From positions 1-11,633 of the forward strand of contig CAYYGL010000152.1 of the NCBI GenBank assembly GCA_964471235.1: DNA of 11,633 bases, written 5' to 3'. Made by a program: the position numbers and the translations under genes. Each line of letters opens with the position of its first letter. Position 1 is the stretch's first letter. Shown here in pieces: positions 1 to 5,981 of the stretch. The notes beneath the pieces were generated by a model. It saw only the letters and a list, made by a program, of their open reading frames with translations. It searched no databases and had not been told where the DNA came from. The DNA comes from CAYYGL01 sp964471235. GTDB lineage: Bacteria > Calditrichota > Calditrichia > RBG-13-44-9 > J075.

Positions 1-33
1 GAACATACCGCTTCAAACATCATAAGGATTTAT

Positions 34-64
34 GGATGGGAGGATTCTCCATATCTTTTTTTTT
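34..64 (+). terminator. Possible intrinsic terminator (plus strand)
   Basis: An inverted repeat pairs roughly 36-42 with 47-52 (GAG/CTC core extended by GG/CC and AT/AT with one bulged G, loop GATT). A run of nine T follows at 56-64. This has the shape of a rho-independent terminator for a plus-strand gene lying to the left of the window, but no such gene can be identified from the first 33 bases. Confidence 0.4.
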
Positions 65-113
65 AACTCCGCTATACTTTGAGCAGAATCTCAAAAAAAT
101 AGAACACGAATGG

Positions 114-137
114 ATCCGGATTTTTGCGGATTTTTTT
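114..137 (+). terminator. T-tailed hairpin, possible second terminator or repeat part
   Basis: ATCCG at 114-118 pairs with CGGAT at 127-131 across an 8-nt loop, and the right arm runs into seven T at 131-137. It looks like an intrinsic terminator. However, the surrounding 100-200 bases also resemble dispersed intergenic repeat sequence, so the hairpin may belong to a repeat rather than to a particular gene. Confidence 0.3.
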
Positions 138-307
138 AATATGATGCCCAATCATCGGTGTCAATCAACGTTATCTGTTGCATCTGTGTTCTATCTCAAG
201 TTGCGTCGAACTCACGTTCATCATAACAACTCTGCGGTTTATCCGCCACTCCCAACGGGTTGCATAAATCAGGCTAACTAACCCGAAAATTTCTAACCGG
301 ATTTTTA

Positions 308-1306
308 TCAGTCTATCACTTGTTTCTCTCCATCCGTCAAACGAGCGGAGGGTCCCACCGTGGTATGGACAATCGATTGAACGCCCGGAAAAGAGAGGAA
401 CCGCGTCACCAATGCCCCGGCGTATTCCGGCAGGGTCAACACTTTTACTTGCGGACCGGCGTCGATGGTCACATAAGCCGGGGTTCCCTGGCTGCGCAGC
501 TGCCGTACTTCATGGATTAAATCCACCGTCACGCCATTCCAATACAAAATTCCCGGTTGAGCGGACATGGCAAGACCATGCATCTTCAGGCAGCTGAATT
601 CGGAAATTTCTCCCACCTGTTCAAAATCTTTAGCAGCTAACGCCTCCCGCATCTTTGCCAGATCATCCCGGGATGATTGTACCCAGGCGGAGTAATAGGG
701 TGAAGTTCTGGCAGTAAGGGTCATGCCTTCCGTAGAGCCGATCGCCTTGGGGGCGTCTGAGGTTATCAGGATCAACATATCCAACTGCCAGTAATTTTCG
801 TCGTAAAGTTGCATCGCAAAGGCGTCGCTGCCATCGGTAGATTCCCCTTTTTTCATTTCCACAAACCCACCAAAAAGGGAACGGGCCGCGGAACCGGAGC
901 CCTGCCGGGCAAGAATGGTAAGTTCTTTGGGAGAGAGGTTCAGGTTTGCCGCCGCCGCCCCTGCCAGGGCAAGGGCGGCGAAACCGGAGGCGGAAGATGC
1001 CAGCCCGGCGCCGGTGGGAAAATTGTTGAAGCTTTCCACATTGGCAAACCTGCTAATTCCCGCTTTCCGACGAATCATATCCAAAAACCGGGAGACCCGT
1101 GCAGTTGCCGGGGCTTCCGCCGGCTGTCCGTTCAGTATCAACCGGTCTTCTGCCAGCTCTTTTCGGAATTCTATCTGGGTTTGAGTGAATAAATCCTTTA
1201 AGGTCATGGAAATGGAACCCACGGCAGGAAGATTCAACACGGCATCCCGCTTCCCCCAGTATTTTACTAAGGCGATGTTGGCATGAGCAATGGCTGATGC
1301 CTGCAT
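308..1306 (-). CDS. mvaD: Diphosphomevalonate decarboxylase
   Basis: Encodes a cytosolic GHMP-superfamily enzyme that converts mevalonate diphosphate, with ATP, to isopentenyl diphosphate, CO2, ADP and phosphate: the last step of the classical mevalonate route to isoprenoids. Its 332 aa match the family. The N-terminal NIALVKYWGKRD carries the substrate-binding lysine. NFPTGAGLASSASGF is the GHMP phosphate-binding loop. GSGSAARSLFGG carries the conserved Ser and Arg. The Asp of TIDAGPQ near the C-terminus corresponds to the catalytic Asp of the yeast enzyme. The ATG has an upstream GAGGTGG and lies one base after the frame-corrected end of selD, so the two genes are probably co-transcribed and translationally coupled. 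The stop is TGA followed directly by TAA. Some bacteria have phosphomevalonate decarboxylases of the same fold. The residues seen do not exclude that, but the diphosphate enzyme is the better call. No other mevalonate-pathway gene is in the window. Confidence 0.9.
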   Translation of the reverse strand: MQASAIAHANIALVKYWGKRDAVLNLPAVGSISMTLKDLFTQTQIEFRKELAEDRLILNGQPAEAPATARVSRFLDMIRRKAGISRFANVESFNNFPTGAGLASSASGFAALALAGAAAANLNLSPKELTILARQGSGSAARSLFGGFVEMKKGESTDGSDAFAMQLYDENYWQLDMLILITSDAPKAIGSTEGMTLTARTSPYYSAWVQSSRDDLAKMREALAAKDFEQVGEISEFSCLKMHGLAMSAQPGILYWNGVTVDLIHEVRQLRSQGTPAYVTIDAGPQVKVLTLPEYAGALVTRFLSFPGVQSIVHTTVGPSARLTDGEKQVID

Positions 1307-1307
1307 G

Positions 1308-2374
1308 TTAAACCACCTCTATCATTACGTCCCGTTTCCGAATAAACTCCCCGATCGGAGCCGCTTCAATCCCTTCACGCTTNNNNNNNNNNCCGCTAAC
1401 AGCGCCTCCACGTTTTCCGGGGCAAGAGCAATCAGAAGCCCCCCGGAGGTCTGGGGATCATGGAGGAGATTTACCAGCGCTTCCTCCAGATGACCGGCGA
1501 AAGATACCGAGGCTGCTAAAAATTTTCGATTTTCCTTTAATCCACCGGGGATGTTGCCATTCCGGGCAAAATCCAGTGCCGAAGGCAGCAACGGCACCTG
1601 CTCTGCTTCAATCCGTATTGCAATGCCACTTGTTTTTTCAAACATCTCCAGCAGATGCCCCAGCAACCCGAACCCGGTGACATCCGTGCAGGCATGGGCT
1701 CCATGACGCTTCATCGCTTCCGAGGGGAGTTTGTTCAACCGCTTCATGACCTGGGTTACCATCCGAGTCAAATCATCGGGCAGCCGTTCATTTTTCAGAG
1801 CAGTGGTCAATATTCCGGTGCCAAGGGGCTTGGTTAATACCAGCACATCCCCCACCTGAATTTGATTGTTGCGAATAATTTCATTGGGATTCACAAAACC
1901 GGTGACCGCCAATCCATATTTCAACTCCGGGTCTTTTACGGAGTGCCCGCCCAGGATGGTCACCCCTGCTTCCTGCGCCTTCTCGTATCCACCCAGGATT
2001 ATCCGGGATATCGCTTCCTTGCTGACCAGATCTACCGGAAATCCCAGAATGTTTAGTGCGGTGTAAGGCTTGCCACCCATGGCATAAATATCGCTCAATG
2101 AATTTGCCGCGGCAATCTGACCATAATCGTAGGGATCATCCACGATTGGGGTAAAAAAATCCACCGTCTGGACCATCGCCAACTCATCGGACAGCCGATA
2201 GACACCGGCGTCGTCTTTGGTCTCCAACCCTACCAACACATCCGGGTTGGCAGAAGCCGGCAACAGCTTCAAAATGTCACTCAGGTCACCCGGACCTACT
2301 TTTGACGCTCAACCGGCGCAGGTGACCATGTGAGTCAAATGATAGATTTCCTGTTTGGTTTTATTGGTGCTCAT
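1308..2374 (-). CDS. selD: Selenide, water dikinase, selenocysteine-containing (interrupted by N gap)
   Basis: Makes selenophosphate from selenide and ATP, the selenium donor for Sec-tRNA. The ATG at 2374 starts MSTNKTKQEIYHLTHMVTC; an in-frame TAG three codons upstream fixes this as the only full-length start. Codon 22 is TGA (2309-2311) within CAG-U-ASKVGPGDL, exactly where SelD proteins carry the catalytic Cys or Sec, followed by the conserved Lys25. Later motifs are DDAG, QTVDFF, ANSLSDIYAMGG, GGHS, TDVTGFGLLGH and HDPQTSGG. A run of ten N at 1383-1392 interrupts the C-terminus. Past it, the SelD-like tail KREGIEAAPIGEF...IEVV ending in TAA at 1308-1310 is in a different frame from the upstream part, so the true gap is not ten bases. 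A start downstream of the TGA would lose the catalytic residue. GGAG lies very close to the ATG, a short spacing. Certain for family; strong for Sec. Confidence 0.9.
1383..1392. other. Assembly gap (ten N) inside selD
   Basis: Ten consecutive N, the usual placeholder for a scaffold gap of unknown size. Restoring the SelD frame across it needs a length of 2 modulo 3, for example 5, 8 or 11. A length of 5 would give the plausible join ...LLA-A-x-KREG. The placeholder therefore creates an artificial frameshift. Confidence 0.95.
2270..2311 (-). promoter_or_regulatory. UGA(Sec) codon with SECIS-like hairpin in selD
   Basis: The recoded TGA is at 2311-2309. Immediately downstream, AGGTC and GACCT (2297-2293 and 2287-2283) form a perfect 5-bp stem with a CGGGT loop centred about 19 nt after the UGA. 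Bacterial SECIS elements present their G-containing apical loop to SelB at about this distance. Outer pairing is possible between CAAAA (from 5 nt after the UGA) and TTTTG (2274-2270), or between nearby GTCA and TGAC. Seen: codon and hairpin. Known: SECIS position rule. Inferred: SelB-dependent decoding. Confidence 0.75.
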
Positions 2375-2397
2375 ATCTCCACTCTATTTCAAATGGG

Positions 2398-2416
2398 GTT
2401 CAGATTATTCCTGAAC
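2398..2416 (-). promoter_or_regulatory. Hairpin in selD leader
   Basis: GTTCAG (2398-2403) and CTGAAC (2411-2416) form a perfect 6-bp inverted repeat with a 7-nt AT-rich loop, 24 nt upstream of the selD ATG. It could be a leader hairpin or an operator. There is no T-run after it on the minus strand, so a terminator is unlikely. Confidence 0.3.
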
Positions 2417-2473
2417 GATAGATGCTTTTGTCCGACCTGAAAAATGCCGCACTAAATCTATTAGCCCCTTTCG

Positions 2474-2494
2474 TGATAAACAAATATTTTATCA
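2474..2494. promoter_or_regulatory. AT-rich inverted repeat TGATAAA-N7-TTTATCA, operator candidate
   Basis: A perfect 7-bp inverted repeat with a 7-bp spacer lies 100 bp upstream of the selD ATG in the region shared with the divergent rbc operon. Its size and symmetry fit a dimeric transcription-factor site. No regulator gene in the window points to its identity. Confidence 0.35.
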
Positions 2495-2702
2495 TAAAAA
2501 TGTGAAGTGGCATACATTCAGGGCATCGACAAACGGAATTGAAAGGATGTTTTTGATTTCGAGACCGGTATGCAAAATCACCGGTAAGGGTGTTCCACCT
2601 GTCGCCTTCCGGTAAAAAACGAGACGAACAACGCACAAGATGCTCTGTCAAAAAAGGCACACCCGGTTCATCCCGGCTTTCCAGGATCAAATCTGCTACC
2701 TA

Positions 2703-2715
2703 ATTCGTAACGAAT
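2703..2715. promoter_or_regulatory. Palindrome ATTCGT-A-ACGAAT
   Basis: A perfect 13-bp palindrome (6-bp arms, one central base) stands alone about 320 bp before the rbcL start. It could be an operator for either divergent transcription unit; no other support is visible. Confidence 0.25.
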
Positions 2716-2896
2716 CAATGAGTTATAAAGTTTGTGTCAATGCTTTCTATCCAGGGGCAATTTTCAACTTGCCAATGATATTGTGCCACTTACAGCACAT
2801 CCGTGTTGCCTGCCATTGGTCTCCTACTTTTAGAAGTCCTGCTTATCTATCGAAAAAACATGTAGTTCCCGCCGACGTTCAACAGGGTGATTTTTA

Positions 2897-2924
2897 TTGG
2901 CACAAGCTTTGTTAATCTTATCAA
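2897..2924 (+). promoter_or_regulatory. Candidate sigma70-type promoter for the rbc operon
   Basis: TTGGCA (2897-2902, 5 of 6 matches to TTGACA), a 16-bp spacer, then TATCAA (2919-2924, 4 of 6 matches to TATAAT). Transcription would begin near 2931, placing the 2927-2959 hairpin at the very 5' end of the message. The match is modest and the assignment tentative. Confidence 0.3.
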
Positions 2925-2926
2925 TC

Positions 2927-2998
2927 ATCCTGTCCGACTGATTTGTAAGTCGGATGGATAGGTAACCGTTGTTCCGATGAACAACTCGATTGGCAATC
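2927..2998 (+). promoter_or_regulatory. Stacked inverted repeats in rbcL leader
   Basis: Three inverted repeats follow each other. First, ATCC-TG-TCCGACT (2927-2939) pairs with AGTCGGA-T-GGAT (2948-2959), an 11-bp imperfect hairpin with an 8-nt loop. Second, GTTGTTC (2968-2974) pairs with GAACAAC (2979-2985), a perfect 7-bp stem with a CGAT loop. Third, GATTG-G-CAATC (2988-2998) is palindromic. They sit 39-110 nt upstream of the rbcL ATG. No U-tract follows, so they look like leader structure (stabilising or regulatory) or operator DNA rather than terminators. Confidence 0.5.
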
Positions 2999-3025
2999 AA
3001 AAACATTTACAGATACCAATTACAC

Positions 3026-3031
3026 AAGGAG
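3026..3031 (+). promoter_or_regulatory. rbcL ribosome binding site
   Basis: AAGGAG lies 5 nt before the ATG at 3037 and selects this start over the in-frame ATG at 2977. The upstream ATG has no such site, lies inside a leader hairpin, and would add 20 residues unlike any RbcL N-terminus. Confidence 0.85.
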
Positions 3032-3036
3032 AAGTT

Positions 3037-4491
3037 ATGAGCACCACCCACAGTTCCAGGCATCAAAAGAAGGAGACAGGGTATTTTGAAGCTGGCGTTC
3101 GCGAGTATAGCGAAGCGGGGCGTTATTATTATGATCCCGGTTATGAGCCCAAAGCCACCGAGGTGCTGGTGGCTTTTCGGGTAACGCCACAGGAGGGGGT
3201 TCCCCGGGAGGAAGCTGCCGCAGCTGTGGCAGCTGAATCCTCTTCCGGCACCTGGACAACGGTCTGGTCGGATTTATTAACCGATCAGCCCCGCTATGCC
3301 GGGCGCACTTACCACATCGAACCGGTGCCGGGACGGGATGACCAGTTCATTGCCTATATTGCCTATCCTCTGGACCTGTTCGAAGAAGGCTCCATGCCCA
3401 ACCTGATGTCATCTATTGTGGGCAACGTTTTCGGGTTTAAAGCCATCCGTGCCCTGCGGTTGGAAGATATTTTGATTCCCCCGGTGCTGCTGAAAACATT
3501 CCAGGGTCCGCCCCACGGCATCCAGGTGGAAAGAGATCTCATGAACAAATATGGGCGCCCGTTACTTGGTGCCACCATGAAGCCCAAGCTGGGGCTGTCA
3601 GCCAAAAATTACGGGCGGGTGGTATACGAAGCCCTGCGGGGTGGGTTGGACTTTACCAAAGATGATGAGAACATCACTTCCCAGCCGTTTATGCGCTATT
3701 ACGACCGCTGTCGATTTGTGATGGAAGCGGTGCACAAAGCGGAAGCAGAGACCGGGGAGCGGAAAGGACATTATATCAATGTGACCAGTGGGAATATGGA
3801 AGAGATGTACCGACGGGCAGAACTGGCAAAGGAAATGGGATCGCGCATCATTATGGTGGATTACCTGACGGTCGGATTTACCGCTTTTGCTTCGATTTCC
3901 AAATGGGCGCGCAATAACGGGGTTCTGTTACATGCTCACCGGGCAATGCATGCGGTTATCGACCGCCAGCGGGATCACGGGATTCACTGGCGGGTATTGG
4001 CAAAATGGTGCCGAATTGTCGGTGCTGATCATCTTCATAACGGCACCGTGGTGGGCAAATTGGAGGGAGACCGTATGTCGACCCTTGGCTCCGCCGACCT
4101 GCTTCGGGAGGATTTTGTACCCAGGGATAAAAGCCGCGGCATTTATTTTGACCAGCCGTATGTATCCATGCCGGGGGTGATGCCGGTGGCTTCCGGCGGC
4201 ATCCACGTCTGGCATATCCCGGAACTGGTTTCCATCTTCGGGGATGATGTGGTGCTGCAATTTGGGGGCGGCACGTTGGGGCATCCCTGGGGAAATGCTG
4301 CCGGCGCAACCGCCAACCGGGTGGCACTGGAAGCCGCAGTGGAAGCCCGCAATGCCGGAAAAAACCTGGTGGCAGAAGGTGCCAACATCCTCAAAAATGC
4401 CGCCCGCCATTCACCGGAATTACGCGTTGCCATGGACACCTGGAAGGATATTTCCTTTGAATTCGATACGGTGGATTCCCTGGACCAATAA
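3037..4491 (+). CDS. rbcL: Form I Rubisco large subunit
   Basis: Carboxylates ribulose 1,5-bisphosphate to two 3-phosphoglycerates, the carbon-fixing step of the CBB cycle, in the cytosol or a carboxysome. 484 aa. Numbering runs a constant +7 relative to spinach over the whole core, so there are no indels: Glu67 and Thr72-Trp73 (N-domain active site), Lys182 in TMKPKLGLS, carbamylated Lys208 with Asp210-Glu211 in GGLDFTKDDEN, His301 in HRAMHAVIDRQ, His334, loop-6 Lys341 in GTVVGKLEGD, Ser386 in ASGGIHVWH, and GGGTLGHPWGN. All catalytic residues are intact. The C-terminal half looks green-like (form IA/IB), while the EEMYRRAELAKE and KWAR segments recall red-like form IC/ID. This mixture fits a deep-branching form I lineage, an inference needing a tree. 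First gene of rbcL-rbcS-prk-tkt. No activase gene (cbbX, cbbQ/O) or rbcX is in the window. Confidence 0.98.
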   Translation: MSTTHSSRHQKKETGYFEAGVREYSEAGRYYYDPGYEPKATEVLVAFRVTPQEGVPREEAAAAVAAESSSGTWTTVWSDLLTDQPRYAGRTYHIEPVPGRDDQFIAYIAYPLDLFEEGSMPNLMSSIVGNVFGFKAIRALRLEDILIPPVLLKTFQGPPHGIQVERDLMNKYGRPLLGATMKPKLGLSAKNYGRVVYEALRGGLDFTKDDENITSQPFMRYYDRCRFVMEAVHKAEAETGERKGHYINVTSGNMEEMYRRAELAKEMGSRIIMVDYLTVGFTAFASISKWARNNGVLLHAHRAMHAVIDRQRDHGIHWRVLAKWCRIVGADHLHNGTVVGKLEGDRMSTLGSADLLREDFVPRDKSRGIYFDQPYVSMPGVMPVASGGIHVWHIPELVSIFGDDVVLQFGGGTLGHPWGNAAGATANRVALEAAVEARNAGKNLVAEGANILKNAARHSPELRVAMDTWKDISFEFDTVDSLDQ

Positions 4492-4663
4492 TGGATAGGG
4501 GATACAGTTGAGAAAAGAATGAGTGATAAACCGGGTGGTAGACAGTTATCAGGAGTCCGTTAACGGTTCATCCACAAAAAAGCAATCCGGATTCCGTTAT
4601 ATTGAACACTGCTCTCGGATCACCGGTTATCCTCAAAAGCGAAACAAAAAACCGGAGAAAATC
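4492..4663 (+). other. rbcL-rbcS spacer with palindromes
   Basis: 172 nt without a gene. It contains two perfect 10-bp palindromes, CCGTTAACGG (4557-4566) and AATCCGGATT (4584-4593), and ends with the rbcS Shine-Dalgarno GGAG (4654-4657). A frame fused to rbcS is open from 4523, but the extra 47 residues resemble nothing in RbcS. The spacer is long for a bacterial rbcL-rbcS pair and could hold a processing or attenuation site that sets subunit stoichiometry. Confidence 0.4.
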
Positions 4664-4975
4664 ATGCATACCGAAACATTTTCTTATTTACCCCAGATGG
4701 ATGAAGAGCAGATCACCACTCAAATTCGATATATTTTACAAAACGGCTGGTTTCCGGGGGTGGAATATACCGACGATCCCGGTCCCGGGAATTCCTACTG
4801 GCATTTCTGGAAACTGCCCTTTTTCAATGCCAAACAGCCGGAAGAGGTTCTGGCAGAAATTAACGCCTGTAAAGAAGCCAATCCGCACAGCTATATCAAA
4901 GTGACCGGGTATGACAATCGCCGCCAGGGGCAGGTGTTGAGCTTTGTGGTGTTTCGTCCGGACAAAAACGACTAA
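4664..4975 (+). CDS. rbcS: Rubisco small subunit (short form)
   Basis: Caps the RbcL octamer in form I Rubisco, stabilising the L8S8 complex and tuning its kinetics. The product is 103 aa starting MHTETFSYLPQMDEEQI. The hallmark segment PGNSYWHFWKLPFF (residues 41-54) corresponds to the conserved YWxMWKLPMF core. SYIKVTGYDNRRQGQVLSFV near the C-terminus matches the family's last strands. The start is set by GGAG six nt upstream of the ATG; the in-frame extension back to 4523 has no family similarity. It is close to the minimum length for RbcS: there is no room for a long betaA-betaB loop and no C-terminal hairpin extension as in red-type subunits. That suggests a minimal, possibly early-type small subunit. 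prk follows after 52 nt. Confidence 0.95.
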   Translation: MHTETFSYLPQMDEEQITTQIRYILQNGWFPGVEYTDDPGPGNSYWHFWKLPFFNAKQPEEVLAEINACKEANPHSYIKVTGYDNRRQGQVLSFVVFRPDKND

Positions 4976-5027
4976 TGCCGCGCACTCAATAATTGACTGC
5001 AAAGAGAACCATCAGAGGAGATAGATT

Positions 5028-5966
5028 GTGCATCAAAAGACGATCATGCTGGGCGTGGTGGGGGACAGCGCCAGTGGCAAAACCACTCTCACCCGGGGGA
5101 TAGTAAACTTACTGGGGCGGGAGAATGTAACGGCTATCTGCAGTGATGATTACCATCGCTATAACCGGAACCAGCGGAAAGAGATGGGGATTACGGCACT
5201 GCACCCGGACTGTAATTACATCGACATCATGGAACAGCATTTCCATTTGTTGCGGGAAGGCAAGCCAATCCTGAAGCCGGTTTACAATCACAGTACCGGG
5301 GATTTTGACCCGCCGGAATACATCATTCCAACCAAATTTGTGGTTGTGGAAGGACTGCTGGGATTTCATACCCGGTTGATGCGCCGCTGTTTTGATGTTA
5401 AGGTCTATTTAGACCCTCCGGAGTCGCTGCGCGTGGAATGGAAAATAAAGCGGGATACTGCCAAGCGGGGCTACACCCGTGAACAAGTTCTGGAGGCGTT
5501 ACGCAAGCGTACTGTGGATACGGCGAAGTTCATTCATCCCCAACGGGCGATGGCAGATATTGTGGTGCGCTTCTACCCGCCGGCAAGCAATGCGAATGAA
5601 ACCGGTTCCCATCTGAATGCCAGCCTGGTACTGCGCCCGACCATCCCCCACCCGGATTTGAGTGATGTGCTGAAACACGCCCAAACAAACGGCAATATTC
5701 CGATGGTTGCCATGTCCCTGGGGCGGGATGATGGCAAGCCGGCGGATATTCTGAAGGTGGATGGCAGTATCAGCACTGAAAAAACCATCGAGTTGGAGAA
5801 ACTATTGGGCAATCATTTGATGTCTGCCGCCAGCCAGATGAACCTGGAAAAATTGGGCGTCTACCAGGATGGGCTGAGGGAGAAAAAATCTTATCCCCTG
5901 GCACTCACTCAGATGTTGATTGCCTATCACATGGTGAAAGCGAAGGAGATGATTGAAACTCATTAA
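5028..5966 (+). CDS. prk: Phosphoribulokinase (plant/cyanobacterial-like class)
   Basis: Phosphorylates ribulose 5-phosphate with ATP to ribulose 1,5-bisphosphate, the Rubisco substrate. 312 aa from a GTG start, with GAGGAG 7 nt upstream. Walker A GDSASGKTT spans residues 12-20. SDDYH (39-43) supplies the catalytic Asp. KPVYNHSTGDFDPPE is the substrate-binding region and VVVEGLLGFHT the Walker B strand. DPP and the ARG-rich KIKRDTAKRGYT follow, then PQRAMADIVVRF. These motifs match the plant/cyanobacterial/archaeal class more than the shorter proteobacterial CbbP. In plants, a Cys in the P-loop and one before the DDYH motif form the thioredoxin-controlled disulfide. Here Cys38 remains but the P-loop position is Ala15/Ser16, so that switch cannot form. 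Other uridine-kinase-like P-loop kinases are excluded by the Rubisco operon context. It ends 15 nt before tkt. Confidence 0.95.
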   Translation: MHQKTIMLGVVGDSASGKTTLTRGIVNLLGRENVTAICSDDYHRYNRNQRKEMGITALHPDCNYIDIMEQHFHLLREGKPILKPVYNHSTGDFDPPEYIIPTKFVVVEGLLGFHTRLMRRCFDVKVYLDPPESLRVEWKIKRDTAKRGYTREQVLEALRKRTVDTAKFIHPQRAMADIVVRFYPPASNANETGSHLNASLVLRPTIPHPDLSDVLKHAQTNGNIPMVAMSLGRDDGKPADILKVDGSISTEKTIELEKLLGNHLMSAASQMNLEKLGVYQDGLREKKSYPLALTQMLIAYHMVKAKEMIETH

Positions 5967-5981
5967 TTGCGAGGCAGGAGA

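Larger units (their letters stand above)
1..307. other. Intergenic stretch at left edge
   Basis: No convincing gene. Frame 3 is open from the window edge to 281, but its translation has no recognisable domain, no Shine-Dalgarno sequence before the internal ATG at 36, and an unusual composition. Two T-tailed hairpins lie near 34-64 and 114-137. A GCGG/CCGC mini-hairpin near 235-250 lies beyond the mvaD stop. The text at about 105-195 looks like dispersed intergenic repeat sequence rather than coding DNA. Confidence 0.5.
2375..3036. other. Divergent selD / rbc operon intergenic region
   Basis: 662 bp without a supportable gene. The open frames here (minus 2400-2690 from TTG; plus 2640-2915) lack Shine-Dalgarno sequences, overlap antisense and show no known domain. 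The region is rich in inverted repeats: 2398-2416, 2474-2494, two ACCGGT palindromes at 2564-2569 and 2580-2585, 2703-2715, GGCAA/TTGCC at 2756-2773, and CCAATG/CATTGG at 2772-2819 enclosing GTGC/GCAC. A tandem of hairpins follows just before rbcL. This is where control of both operons must lie. Confidence 0.6.

Noticed and set aside
36..281. 81-codon plus-strand frame as a gene
   Set aside because: No ribosome site before the ATG, it begins inside a terminator-like hairpin, it crosses repeat-like T-rich sequence, and no domain is recognisable.
308..310. TGA stop of mvaD as a second selenocysteine codon
   Set aside because: The next in-frame codon is TAA and the protein is already full length.
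1325..2272. 315-residue version of SelD with tail SVKGLKRLRSGSLFGNGT
   Set aside because: It starts after the catalytic residue and its tail is an artefact of reading through ten placeholder Ns in the wrong frame; the other frame gives a SelD-like tail.
2400..2690. 96-codon minus-strand frame (TTG start) upstream of selD
   Set aside because: No Shine-Dalgarno sequence, rare start codon, no family similarity, and it contains the inverted repeats of the regulatory region.
2640..2915. 91-codon plus-strand frame before rbcL
   Set aside because: No ribosome site, no domain, and it overlaps the other frame antisense; more likely chance.
2977..3036. Upstream ATG of rbcL giving a 504-residue protein
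   Set aside because: It lies inside a leader hairpin, has no ribosome site, and the extra residues are unlike RbcL; AAGGAG precedes the ATG at 3037.
4523..4663. 47-residue N-terminal extension of RbcS (possible targeting peptide)
   Set aside because: Starts with no ribosome site and has no resemblance to a signal or transit peptide; GGAG sits properly before the ATG at 4664.
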